Position numbers and translations under genes: made by a program
Part shown: one piece after another, positions 12,010-21,929 of the stretch
How the letters are laid out: every line of letters begins with the position of its first letter
Position numbering within the stretch: position 1 is the first letter of the stretch
Source: Amia ocellicauda
Lineage: Eukaryota > Chordata > Actinopteri > Amiiformes > Amiidae
DNA: 64,000 nt
NCBI RefSeq assembly: GCF_036373705.1
Contig: NC_089852.1
Span: 32,563,707 to 32,627,706 of the forward strand
Reading direction: 5' to 3'
The notes under the pieces: model-generated
What the model was told of the DNA's origin: nothing
Databases searched by the model: none
The model's input: only the letters and a program-made list of their open reading frames with translations

Positions 12010-12290
12010 CTGTGCTGTCATAACAACTAAACACATCACGGGGTGCAGGAAGCAAATCATGCAACACCACATAACACGGGAGGAGTTGTCACCTATTAAC
12101 ACAGCTAATGCAGGACAACAGCAGGCTCTACCATGACATACAAACCATAAACATGGGAGCATTGGCCGCTTGCTACAATGCAATAATGAACAAACTATAT
12201 ACAGGGCGGCCTCATAAGGCAACGTACCTTTAGGCCGCTTGACAGACCCTGGGAACACATTGACATGACTGTCAGCAAGTAAAACAATCC
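12010..12290 (-). mobile_element. DIRS element 3'-region fragment
   Basis: Sequence such as ACTATATACAGGGCGGCCTC (near 12193) and the following block ending CATTGACATGACTGTCAGCAAG match 24540-24630 and 62735-62825, which are the non-coding region after the recombinase gene of the DIRS family here. No coding part is retained. Confidence 0.65.
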
Positions 12291-12795
12291 AATTTCTATT
12301 GGCACAAAATTATTTGAAACACAACTAAAACTAACAGTAAATACATCCAACAAGTCATTATTTTTTGCAGGGGAATGCAAAATATTTTCGGAGGGAATGC
12401 AAAATAATTAGCTATTCTTATTCCTCCACATTAGAGGTTCTGTGGTGGCTCTGAATTTTGTCAAGATACACAGTTAAAAAATATTTTAAAGAAAATCGAT
12501 TATGTAACTTGGCCTTTCCATTAGAACACATTTTACATGCAATAAAACTAGTCTGAATGCAACTGAATTCAAAGTGTATTAAACTCAAAATATCAGTACA
12601 CTCAAGTTTGACCTGTGAAATATTGTCACAATCAACCTTTCTATGACTCTGCCACACAGCTGCCATCTGACTGCTAATATAAAAACTGTACGGAATGCAC
12701 ATGCTGGAGAAATCCACATCAGAGCAATAAGCTTATAAACTTGTATAGGTACGGTGGCTCCTTGAGGACATGAAAAATAAAAAGCCCCTCTGGTT
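12291..12795. other. No recognisable gene
   Basis: AT-rich sequence. A minus-strand frame of 99 codons (12418-12717) has no recognisable motifs and no coding context. Confidence 0.5.
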
Positions 12796-12799
12796 ATCT

Positions 12800-12907
12800 T
12801 GTGATCACGACATAACGAGTTGTTTTGTCATGATCACGAGATAAATTACCTCGCGTTAACTCGTGATCACGACATAACGGGGCGTTATGTTGTGATCACG
12901 AGTTATC
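12800..12907. repeat. Clustered TGATCA palindromes / inverted repeat
   Basis: Four copies of a motif centred on GTGATCACGA lie within about 110 bp. Two of them form an inverted repeat with ~25-bp arms (12855-12879 and 12883-12907, core CTCGTGATCACGACATAACG, two mismatches) separated by 3 bp. The cluster sits 55 bp upstream of the integrase-like reading frame at 12963. It may be subterminal transposase-binding sequence of that element, or its promoter region. Confidence 0.6.
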
Positions 12908-12962
12908 TCTCACTAGGTGAGAAGAAGTGTTGTGTTTTTAATGAGACATTGCTGAGATTAAC

Positions 12963-13170
12963 ATGGCAGAGGCAGTGCTGGATCAACTAATTCGATTTTA
13001 TTTCCAACAAGGCTTAACGCAGATAGAAATCGTTTTATGTCTTTCAATAATTGAAGGGCTGCACATCAGTGTGCGATACCTTAGACGTCAACTTCACAGA
13101 CTTGGACTTCACAGACACAAACATCAAAGTGATCCTGAAGCTGTGGTGAACTTCATTACAACACAAGGTT
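12963..13170 (+). pseudogene. Integrase-like transposon protein, N-terminal exon remnant
   Basis: A 69-codon frame starts with an ATG (MAEAVLDQLIRFYF), then shows a helix-turn-helix-like segment (LTQIEIVLCLSIIEGLHISV followed by RYLRRQLHRLGLHR). I recognise this arrangement from fish transposon proteins in which an N-terminal DNA-binding region precedes an integrase-like catalytic core. The core is absent here. The frame ends at CAAGGTTAAT, which could be a splice donor, but the next coding piece (13333) belongs to a HECT-like domain. A C-terminal piece seemingly of the same protein lies inverted at 16114-16447. Inactive remnant. Confidence 0.55.
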
Positions 13171-13332
13171 AATGTATACTTACTGGACTGAAAGGTGCAT
13201 AAATACTTTTAATTTGTTAAATTATATTGACGTTTATTTAATGTATAGAAGGGTCATATTATTTCCTAAATATAATAACCTATTTGTACGTTAAGCGCAC
13301 GGTGTAGTGTAGTGCACATCCACACATTGATG

Positions 13333-13948
13333 GATGCTTTCTTTCAGTATATCAGTACTACTGAGAAGGATGTCTTGCAGGAAGCTATAGCAGATTTTGA
13401 AAGTGCAGATTATGATGAGCTACTCAGTGTACTTAGCAGCCATGAATGCACAGTTTTGCCAACAAAGGAAAACCTGGAAAGGCTGGTGCAGGAAATTGCA
13501 CACATAGAATTAGTGCAGCAGCCAACATTTATTATTCAGTCGGCAGCCCATTCTGAAACCCATTGCAGAAGACATTCTGACACAAGGTCTGAATAAAATA
13601 CTGGAAAATCTTCAATCAAAGGCAAGAAATGTGACAAAAAGCTTCCAGTTTCCTTTGCATATGTCACAGTCTGAGACAACTGTCTCAAATCATCTGCAAA
13701 GGTATGTCAGCGAGAAGGATGAAAAGGAGCTTGCTTTGTTTCTGAGGTACTGCACTGGATCTGACCTATTTCTTTCCAAGACTATCAGGGTCGTCTTCAC
13801 TGAAATTAGTGCATTTACTCGAAGACCAGTTACTCATACATGTTCCTGCACTTTAGAGTTGGCAAGGAGCTCTGAAAACTATGCCAATTTCAAATCTGAA
13901 TTCAACTCTGTGCTAAATAGCAGTGTTTGGGTTATGGACATTGTGTGA
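13333..13948 (+). pseudogene. HECT-like E3 ligase C-terminal domain, transposon-associated
   Basis: After a splice-acceptor-like TGCTTTCTTTCAG (ending 13347), a frame runs through YISTTEKDVLQEAIADF. After a frame change near 13540 it continues to a HECT C-lobe-like end: LFLRYCTGSDLFLSKTIRVV, then FTEISAFTRRPVTHTCSCTL. The Cys in THTCSC sits where the HECT thioester cysteine is expected. The piece ends VWVMDIV followed by GTGAGT, a donor-like site. HECT-like genes of this type occur in fish mobile elements. With the frame break and the missing N-lobe it is not functional as read. Confidence 0.55.
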
Positions 13949-14835
13949 GTTCTTCTGTGAACAATTTTAAAGGGGAACTTTGATTATATGGTTTTCAATA
14001 TTTTTTATTTTTGTAATATGTTCAGTGGGATTGCAAAACAATTTAAAGGACAACAGTTTTTTGTTTATGCTACAACATTTTAAATAGTGTGGTGTAATAT
14101 ATATATAACATTTTATTTACATCTGGACCATTTTTTTACTCAGTTTACAGTGTTCAAATTGCTTTAAATGGACTCATCAGAAGAATTTGAGAACTACACT
14201 TCTCATCACCCACATAATAAATACATGAAAAGGAGGATGAAGGGAAATGTTCTTCTGAAGGGTAATCTTGAAAACATGTTTTATTTTGATTGTGGTTGTT
14301 AACAGAGAATACTAATAACTGTTTTACATGAACAGTCCCTTATTTTAATTGGTAAAAGAGACTTGACGTTTTATTTATTTTTGACAAAATAATGCATATA
14401 GTATCTTTTAGAAGCTTACTTTAGTTCTTAGGGTTGGGCTAACATATTACTGTTGATAGTGGTAAGCATTGGTTGAATGTGATACATCAGTCCTATGGAC
14501 CATTACAGGATTCATAATATATACAGGATTACTAGTTTTGTAGACATTATGCTATTTTATGTATTTTCCCTTATTTCCATTATTCTTACACTACTATTTG
14601 TTTTTGTATAGCCTTTTTTCCATTCCAATAATGACTGAAAAGAGTAAAGAAGCAAGCCAAATGTATATAGTTTCTTAGAATAAGTGGCAGTGTGTGTTAA
14701 ATGCACAGTATTTAAGTCACAACATGTTAAAATGCAATGTTTGAAAAATGTTGTTTAATAATATTCTAAAAAATGTTTCTTTCAGAATGGTATGTGCCTT
14801 ATTGATTACTGTATAGTATTCATGTCACTAGGCAT

Positions 14836-14910
14836 TTTTACATGTAAGTTTGAGTCATGCTAAATATCATGCTTTATGTGTTAAAGTGTGACTCCAACTT
14901 ATATGTAAAA
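14836..14910. repeat. 75-bp foldback (inverted repeat)
   Basis: The left arm TTTTACATGTAAGTTTGAGT and the right arm ACTCCAACTTATATGTAAAA pair imperfectly over about 22 bp, with a ~30-bp loop. The arms resemble those of the larger foldback at 15541-15930. Confidence 0.6.
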
Positions 14911-15540
14911 GGCTACACTGTCTGCAGTCATACTATGTTTAACAATGGGGTGCAAATTAAGTACTTTTCTGTTTATATTGTTTATACATTCACACTGAAA
15001 ATTCAGACCAGATTGCATTTTCCATGTATTCACGGCACCTTTTAATTTATAAAAACTTTAAATTATCTTTGATTAAACAATAATAATAATACAAAAATTA
15101 AGTTAAGCATTGCCTTTTTATTTAGTTCTGGGTTGTGAGCAGAAAGTGAGCAGAAATATAAACACACAAAAAGGAAACATTACGAGTCAGACTGTTTGCT
15201 CTTCATGAGCTTTTAAATAATCTAATGTCACCAAAGTTACATGTTATACTAGTTAGAAGGTAAGTGTTTTTTATTAACTTTAATATTGTTTATAAAACTA
15301 TATTTAGCAATGGCATGTTTCTATGTACAGATTAATTCAGTCAAAATCACTATGGTAAAACAGGTGGATGCCAATACTTACGTAACCTTTTTGGATATCT
15401 ATGGAGTGAAAGTATTAGTGAAGTGAAGTATTAACACCCCACTGTAATGTAGATTGGTCAACTGTAATCTTTCACAAGGATTAATCAGTGTTCATACATT
15501 TCAAAAACATATTCATCATTACATAAAAGTAACAATGGGG

Positions 15541-15930
15541 CTTTTACATGCAAGTTGTAGTCATGATAAATATTGTGTTCTAAGTGTTAAATTGGTATTG
15601 GTTACATTAGCTGCATTACATGGATGAGTCCTTACTAGTATTGACCTGATGGGCTTGCTTTCCATCATCAGGACTGTGTTTCCATCTATGCTTTAAAGTT
15701 GTGATGCAAATTCCTAGAATAACAGCTATATAGATCAATCTATATTTGTGGAGTCACACTATTGCTAGAGGTCACAATGATGTAAAGCAAGCCCATCAGG
15801 TAAAAACTGGTAAGGACTTGTCAATGTAACTGAGCCATTGATGCTATGAGATTTAACTCCGCTATACAATCTTAAATTTAACAATTAAAGCACAACATTT
15901 AACATGACTCCAACTTGCATTTTAAAAGAC
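15541..15930. repeat. Nested foldback, outer and inner inverted repeats
   Basis: The outer arms (about 15541-15591 and 15876-15926) are imperfect reverse complements, beginning CTTTTACATGCAAGTTGTAG and ending CTCCAACTTGCATTTTAAAAG. Inside is a second inverted repeat (about 15613-15661 and 15784-15830) with ACCTGATGGGCTTGCTTT against AAAGCAAGCCCATCAGGT at its base. The outer arms resemble the 14836-14910 foldback, so a second MITE probably inserted into the first. Confidence 0.6.
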
Positions 15931-16113
15931 ACATGTTTATTTTGTGACTATGTTAATGTAACTTAAAAGTATACTTAATTGAGTCCTTAGTTTAACTAGT
16001 AGTTTCTTAAAATAAGACCTTTCTAAATGTGGGGAATAAAAAAGCTCTGATTAGTTGGAATTAAAATGAGCCTATAGGGGAACTCCAGGACCAGGGCTGC
16101 ACCATGCTAGGTA

Positions 16114-16447
16114 CTACAGAATGTCCCTTAACATAGGTCTCAGATTTTGGTAGAGAACTACTGCTTCTGTGGCAGTTTCAGGAGGCTGTAAATAGTGTTC
16201 ATCCATGAGCAGGACACACAGCTCAAACAGATCTTTCTTACAAGGAACTTCTGATTTCCAAATACAGACATTAGCTTGTAAACAAACATCTATACGCTCA
16301 GGGTCAACCATCACACAGGTAGTCCGTTGTATCATAAAGTTCAGGCAGATTGTACATCAGGAACGGCTTGCCATGCACAACGTTTTCATTACGAGTTGAT
16401 CGGATGTAATGCCTGTTCCACAGGGTCACAAAAGTGTCAAGTTCATC
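16114..16447 (-). pseudogene. Integrase-like transposon protein, C-terminal remnant
   Basis: Read from 16447 on the minus strand: DELDTFVTLWNRHYIRSTRN, then VVHGKPFLMYNLPELYDTTD. A one-frame shift follows near 16325, and then DPERIDVCLQANVCIWKSEV to a stop at 16114 (LRPMLRDIL). The pattern fits the C-terminal region of the same fish transposon protein family whose N-terminus is at 12963. It lies on the opposite strand, so the locus is rearranged or consists of two copies. Confidence 0.5.
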
Positions 16448-16449
16448 GT

Positions 16450-16511
<62 letters not shown>
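16448..16511. repeat. Poly(A)-(TA)n microsatellite
   Basis: An A run followed by about 29 TA units. The DD36E transposon inserted at its right edge. Confidence 0.95.
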
Positions 16512-16514
<3 letters not shown>

Positions 16515-17732
16515 TCACCTAAAGGATTATTAGGAACACCATACTAATACTGTGTTTGACCCCCTTTCGCCTTCAGAACTGCCTTAATTCTACGTGGCAT
16601 TGATTCAACAAGGTACTGAAAGCATTCTTTAGAAATGTTGGCCCATATTGATAGGATAGCATCTTGCAGTTGATGGAGATTTGTGGGATGCACATCCAGG
16701 GCACGAAGCTCCCGTTCCACCACATCCCAAAGATGCTCTATTGGGTTGAGATCTGGTGACAGTGGGGGCCAGTTTAGTACAGTGAACTCATTGTCATGTT
16801 CAAGAAACCAATTTGAAATGATTCGACCTTTGTGACATGGTGCATTATCCTGCTGGAAGTAGCCATCAGAGGATGGGTACATGGTGGTCATAAAGGGATG
16901 GACATGGTCAGAAACAATGCTCAGGTAGGCCGTGGCATTTAAACGATGCCCAATTGGCACTAAGGGGCCTAAAGTGTGCCAAGAAAACATCCCCCACACC
17001 ATTACACCACCACCACCAGCCTGCACAGTGGTAACAAGGCATGATGGATCCATGTTCTCATTCTGTTTACGCCAAATTCTGACTCTACCATCTGAATGTC
17101 TCAACAGAAATCGAGACTCATCAGACCAGGCAACATTTTTCCAGTCTTCAACTGTCCAATTTTGGTGAGCTTGTGCAAATTGTAGCCTCTTTTTCCTATT
17201 TGTAGTGGAGACGAGTGGTACACGGTGGGGTCTTCTGCTGTTGTAGCCCATCCGCCTCAAGGTTGTACGTGTTGTGGCTTCACAAATGCTTTGCTGCATA
17301 CCTCGGTTGTAACGAGTGGTTATTTCAGTCAAAGTTGCTCTTCTATCAGCTTGAATCAGTCGGCCCATTCTCCTCTGACCTCTAGCATCAACAAGGCATT
17401 TTCGCCCACAGGACTGCCGCATACTGGATGTTTTTCCCTTTTCACACCATTCTTTGTAAACCCTAGAAATGGTTGTGCGTGAAATTCCCAGTAACTGAGC
17501 AGATTGTGAAATACTCAGACCGGCCCGTCTGGCACCAACAACCATGCCACGCTCAAAATTGCTTAAATCACCTTTCTTTCCCATTCAGACATTCAGTTTG
17601 GAGTTCAGGAGATTGTCTTGACCAGGACCACACCCCTAAATGCATTGAAGCAACTGCCATGTGATTGGTTGGTTAGATAATTGCATTAATGAGAAATTGA
17701 ACAGGTGTTCCTAATAATCCTTTAGGTGAGTG
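16512..17732 (-). mobile_element. Complete Tc1/mariner element (DD36E, Incomer-like), apparently intact
   Basis: The ends at 16512-16540 and 17704-17732 are 29-bp inverted repeats, identical by eye (outer part CACTCACCTAAAGGATTATT). TA lies directly outside both ends (16510-16511 and 17733-17734), as expected for Tc1/mariner target duplication. The 1,221-bp element contains one uninterrupted transposase gene on the minus strand. Perfect ends plus an intact gene suggest recent movement. It inserted at the edge of a TA microsatellite, next to the boundary of OR duplicon A. Confidence 0.9.
16544..17584 (-). CDS. Tc1/mariner transposase, DD36E
   Basis: 346 codons without interruption. The N-terminal ~115 residues form the paired-like, helix-turn-helix DNA-binding region that would bind the terminal repeats (SISQSAQLLGISRTTISRVY, 24-43). 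The catalytic DDE domain follows. The first Asp is D155 in AWSDESRF, the second D246 in FQQDNAPCH, and the Glu is E283 in [11 protein letters not shown], giving 36 residues between the last two. Typical Tc1 proteins have 34. A 36-residue spacing defines the DD36E group, known to me as Incomer. The glycine-rich GGGGVMVWG segment is present. The start at 17584 lies shortly inside the right terminal repeat. It cuts and pastes DNA at TA sites in the nucleus. Confidence 0.9.
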   Translation of the reverse strand: MGKKGDLSNFERGMVVGARRAGLSISQSAQLLGISRTTISRVYKEWCEKGKTSSMRQSCGRKCLVDARGQRRMGRLIQADRRATLTEITTRYNRGMQQSICEATTRTTLRRMGYNSRRPHRVPLVSTTNRKKRLQFAQAHQNWTVEDWKNVAWSDESRFLLRHSDGRVRIWRKQNENMDPSCLVTTVQAGGGGVMVWGMFSWHTLGPLVPIGHRLNATAYLSIVSDHVHPFMTTMYPSSDGYFQQDNAPCHKGRIISNWFLEHDNEFTVLNWPPLSPDLNPIEHLWDVVERELRALDVHPTNLHQLQDAILSIWANISKECFQYLVESMPRRIKAVLKAKGGQTQY

Positions 17733-18395
17733 TATATATATATTCCTGATGTTAAATGGTATCAGATTAGAACGAACAAGTATAAGATGATTAATAAGGA
17801 TTTTACACAGCTTCACTTAATTAAAACTGCATTTCAATAACTTGGTTCAGGGAACGTGAACTCCTAGCAAATGTATGACAATACAAGGAAAATTAGCTCA
17901 CTGATATCCAGTCAGAGTGGATCATTAATCAAATTCAGCCAAACTAAATGCATCAATTAAATAATAAATTCATAATAATCATAAAATAATAGGGCATCCA
18001 AATATGCACTGAATTTAATAACAACACTTATGTAAAATAAATAAATACATCAATTAGCTTTGTCAGAAGCACACTAGACATTTTCAAAAGACACAAATAA
18101 ACTAACTTTCTGAGTAAGTAAGCTAATGAATATAGCACTGCAGTTTGGTGCTGGACAAATTCATGTTGGACACACAGCAGCAGTAATGTACATCATAGCA
18201 TTATGTTTGATTCTGTGATGACCTACATACATACAAACAACTATGGGTATTGGGTAATATTTATTACTACTATGTCCACAATATTGTGCTTGTCAGGACA
18301 ATGGCATAGAGGTGTGCACTGCTATATTACCAAGGAGGTATGCATTCAGGATGTGTCAGACTCGAATGCACGATGTACGCATTGTGAGCTCCCCA

Positions 18396-18402
<7 letters not shown>

Positions 18403-18430
<28 letters not shown>
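18403..18430. repeat. (GT)n microsatellite
   Basis: Run of GT dinucleotides. The corresponding place in duplicon B (near 56815-56870) carries a large (TA)n array and a short (CA)n run. Confidence 0.9.
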
Positions 18431-18750
18431 TTGGTGCAGAAAGTTGTGCAAGGTACAAGAAATGCTATATTCCAATGTCCAATGTAGCGCAAACATTTGC
18501 ACCATGTTTGAATATCTATTTTTAGCCAAGTTGCGTTTTTCTTGCGCGGCACACATTTTGCATGGAAATTGCACAAAGTTTGAATATCGGGCCCATACTC
18601 AATTTGAAGTTTGTTTTCTAGGTGTTTTTTTTTTTTTTTTGCACAAAAGTTTCTGAAAATATTAGTATTTAAAGATGTGTGAAATTAATGCAAGAGTTGG
18701 CTATAATAATGTTACTGTACAGATCTGTGTAAAGTAGTATGCTTCACAGC

Positions 18751-19680
18751 TTATGAGTTGTTTTTTTGCAAGAAACATTTCTTCACCCTGGTACTAATGT
18801 TTTTCGTTCTGATTCCATAAATAACTGGATTTATGAGAGGTGGAATGATCAAAAAGTAAACTGAAAGGAAAATACGAACCTCATGGGGCATATGGCTCAT
18901 GTCAAATCTGTTTTGAACTATTTCAAAAAAAGCTGAAATGAAAAAGTTTATCAGAATAACTAAGTGTGGAGTGCAGGTGTTCAGTGCCTTAGCTTGCGAT
19001 TCCTTGGAAGATCTCAAGCAGATTTTGAGGATTATTGAATAGGAATACATAATGAGAATTACAGGGAGAACTGTACTTGAAACAAGATTAATTAGACCAT
19101 AGATATTATTAATGGATGTGTCTATACAGGAAAGTTTGGTGATTGAATAGCTGGCACAATAAACCTTTTCTATGATTTTTCCACACAAAGGAAGCTGCAG
19201 AGTTAATATGAAATGTATACCAAATGTACATATAGGGTATAACCATGACAATATTATCAGCATAATTACTTTTGCAGTAGTCATGATCATATTGTATTGC
19301 AAAGGATAACAGATTGACAGATACCTGTCATATCCCATCAATGCTAAACTTGAAAATTCACATTGGCCATATATGTACAAAAAAAAAACCTGTACCAGAC
19401 AACTGATTCCAGAAATTTCATGACGGTCTGACAGGATGTTAGTTAACAGGCAGGGGCAGAGTGCAGTGCTGCCAAATATTGCATTAACAGAAAGGCTACA
19501 CAGGAAGAAATACATGGGCTCATGGAGGCTCCTCTCTACATAGATCACAACTATGAGAATTAAGTTTGCAGAAATAGTAAAGATGTACAGCAGTAGTAAA
19601 ATGGTAAAATAAAAATATTTAATGTCTCCAATTTCAGAGTATGCTGCCAGTATGAAGGTAGTGCCAGATGAGTTCATCAT
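18751..19680 (-). CDS. Fish odorant receptor, duplicon A copy, intact
   Basis: 309 codons without interruption, single exon. N3 SS is a glycosylation sequon. RSLHEPMYFFLC (50-61) marks intracellular loop 1, MGYDRYLSICYP (115-126) the end of TM3, KALNTCTPHL the TM6 entry and PLINPVIYGIR TM7. The C-terminus is short and basic (STRVKKCFLQKNNS). It differs from the copy at 55170-56099 at 12 of 309 residues by eye, for example G6D, F23L, L40V, E88D and T135P. The changes are spread along the protein and no invariant motif is lost. It should signal in olfactory neurons; ligand unknown. Confidence 0.93.
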   Translation of the reverse strand: MMNSSGTTFILAAYSEIGDIKYFYFTILLLLYIFTISANLILIVVIYVERSLHEPMYFFLCSLSVNAIFGSTALCPCLLTNILSDRHEISGISCLVQVFFLYIYGQCEFSSLALMGYDRYLSICYPLQYNMIMTTAKVIMLIILSWLYPICTFGIHFILTLQLPLCGKIIEKVYCASYSITKLSCIDTSINNIYGLINLVSSTVLPVILIMYSYSIILKICLRSSKESQAKALNTCTPHLVILINFFISAFFEIVQNRFDMSHMPHEVRIFLSVYFLIIPPLINPVIYGIRTKNISTRVKKCFLQKNNS

Positions 19681-20059
19681 GTTGTAACCTCTGAACAGGG
19701 TCTAGTTAGAAGGAAGAAAATAAATATATATTTTTTATATATTGTATTCTCAAGATATTATTAATGCAGGGAGATCTAGATTGATATAGATATGCAAGAA
19801 ATATTTGAGTTTCTTAACAATTTGCTAAGATTCACATTCATTATTCATTTTAAGTTTTAAAAAGTTTTTACTTTTGTTTACTTTTTACTTTCTCTGCTGG
19901 AGTTTCTTATATTGGCAAGGGTGCATATATCAGTCTTTGTAAATTTTTTAAAAAGAAAAATGGTATATTATTATAAATAATATAGTGTTGCACAATTTGT
20001 GAAAATCTGAACAAATAATTACTAAAGAGAATTAACAGTTTTGTCCCTATGTAGTGTGT

Positions 20060-20175
20060 GTGGTTAGAGTCCCTCCTCACCCCCCTCCACTTGGATTTGA
20101 ACTGCAGTCTCTCAAACACACCTGTGAGCGGCTGCTCCCCACAGTCTCACCACTGGACCTATGAACTAAGACCTA
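20060..20175 (-). repeat. tRNA-derived SINE-like fragment (duplicon A)
   Basis: Read on the minus strand it has a B-box-like TGCAGTTCAAATCC and an upstream A-box-like TCCAGTGGTGAGAC, as in RNA polymerase III promoters of tRNA-derived SINEs. The same unit is at 54660-54775 in duplicon B. Clover-leaf pairing is not convincing, so I do not call a tRNA gene. Confidence 0.45.
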
Positions 20176-20586
20176 ATGAAGACCCAGCTAGAGGGGTTGA
20201 GAATACCGCAGATAAAAGTAAACTCACACCTTGGCATATTAACACCAACACTTTATGGCTTAATCAAATTGAAAAAAACAAAATTATAAAAATTTAATTT
20301 AACTGACACTGGCACTGGCCAGCTATGTAAATGTTTATATGTATATAATAAATGTACACAGTAAATGCTGAATAACCGTTGATTCAATGTAAATATGAAC
20401 TGAAGAATAAACATCTAGATTCTCATTAAAATCCAAATTGTAAAATCATAATCCAAACCTGGAAATGGTGAATCTGTTGAATTTATGCTACAAACCAGCT
20501 ATTTGCAGTTCAGAAGCAAACTGAAAAAGAAATACATATATACACAGTAAATGCATTTTTAAGAAATAGGATTTTTAAGGCAGAAG

Positions 20587-20651
<65 letters not shown>

Positions 20652-20712
20652 TGAAATTGTCTAAACATAAAGTAAGCACTCAAACTATTTACACACTGTA
20701 CAGTTATCAATA

Positions 20713-20780
<68 letters not shown>
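20587..20780. repeat. Two (TA)n microsatellites
   Basis: TA arrays at about 20587-20641 and 20716-20771, separated by unique sequence that is also present near 54120-54210 in duplicon B. Confidence 0.95.
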
Positions 20781-20781
<1 letters not shown>

Positions 20782-21505
20782 TAAAAAAAAGCAATATGTT
20801 GTCAGACAAATACACAAAAATGACAGCAGATAGTACAGGTTAAATTAATGAGATCAAGCATTACTACCATTTCTCTTCTGAAACGCATGATGTCCACACA
20901 GACGTTACACCCTGTTAGTATTTGAAGAGATTCAAGCTTTATACATGGTCTTTGTTTATCGGTAGAACCTTGAGACCGTGTTGACTTAAAACTCCCATGG
21001 ATCGACTACCACTGGAGATTTAGCAAGGATCATTAAAAAAGGTGAACAAACTTAACTCAACACCCATGCAGTGAATTACATCACTGGAGATACTGGCTGA
21101 ACATGTAACTAAGGCAACCGTTCCTCCTGTTCTGAGACATCAGTAAGGGAAAGCCTCAGGGTTATGCATAAAATGTTCTGTGTGTTTCCATGACATTAGA
21201 AGCTATTATTGTTTCATTATCTATTTTTCCCCGGCAAGGTAGCTGTTACTAAAAATGACTCAATTTTAAATATTTAAAATATATGGGATATATTTTAACC
21301 ATATTTTATTCTGGAGACAATATATTTATTTTATAGGTTGAAAATAGTTAGTAGAAATTAACCTCACCAAATAATTTCCGCTATCTACAAAGTTATCAAA
21401 CATCCTTTTTAAACAAGATAGTCTTTCTTCCATCTTTGAGATGCAATGCATTATATGAGTAACCGGGGGCGCTTTTCTATATTCTATTTAATTGAAAACC
21501 TCATT

Positions 21506-21929
21506 TCATATTCAAAGCTTTCTTAAAAAAAACAAAAATTGCATTTTTGAACACGATGCACCTGGATTGTATTAGAGACACTCTTCCTTAACATAAAGGT
21601 TATTATTCAACCAGTCATGTTTTCACCTGGCCTGACAAGAACACTTTGTCCCCGAAGTGCTCTCTCTAATAGCTGGCCTCATGAATATTCATGATTATTC
21701 CAAATTCTATACATTTGCAATTCATTAGTTGTAGTAGGGGTGTGTCAGGCCAGCACTGTGACTGTTCCTCTATTCTGCACCAGAGGTCGCTGACACAACA
21801 GATCCTTCTCAATCTTGTCTTTCCCCTCATTATTGAGTTATTGCCCAGCGGTTATCTATCAATTATCTCACACCTATCTCCACTTACCTCTACCCTAGCT
21901 TTAGTATTTATACACCTCTGTTAGTTCTC
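21506..21929. other. No recognisable gene
   Basis: Mixed-composition unique sequence between OR duplicon A and the DIRS terminal region. No motif-bearing frame was seen. Confidence 0.5.

Larger units (their letters stand above)
13949..16113. other. Long AT-rich non-coding interval with foldback repeats
   Basis: No coding frame of interest in about 2.1 kb. It contains two related foldback structures, listed separately at 14836-14910 and 15541-15930. It may be the interior of the element whose coding remnants flank it (12963-13948 plus, 16114-16447 minus). Confidence 0.5.
17745..21505 (-). repeat. OR duplicon A (inverted relative to duplicon B)
   Basis: This whole segment matches 53415-57535 in reverse complement. 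The homology covers the region downstream of the receptor gene, the gene itself, its upstream region and a tRNA-like SINE. It continues to the short sequence around 21425-21500 (matching about 53415-53490). Outer limits were judged by eye. Differences include microsatellite length and about 400 bp of extra sequence in duplicon B. The left edge lies just beyond the DD36E transposon. Confidence 0.85.

Noticed and set aside
20588..20815. [10 protein letters not shown] repeat proteins, also at 56721-56951 and 54044-54256
   Set aside because: These are translations of (TA)n microsatellites.
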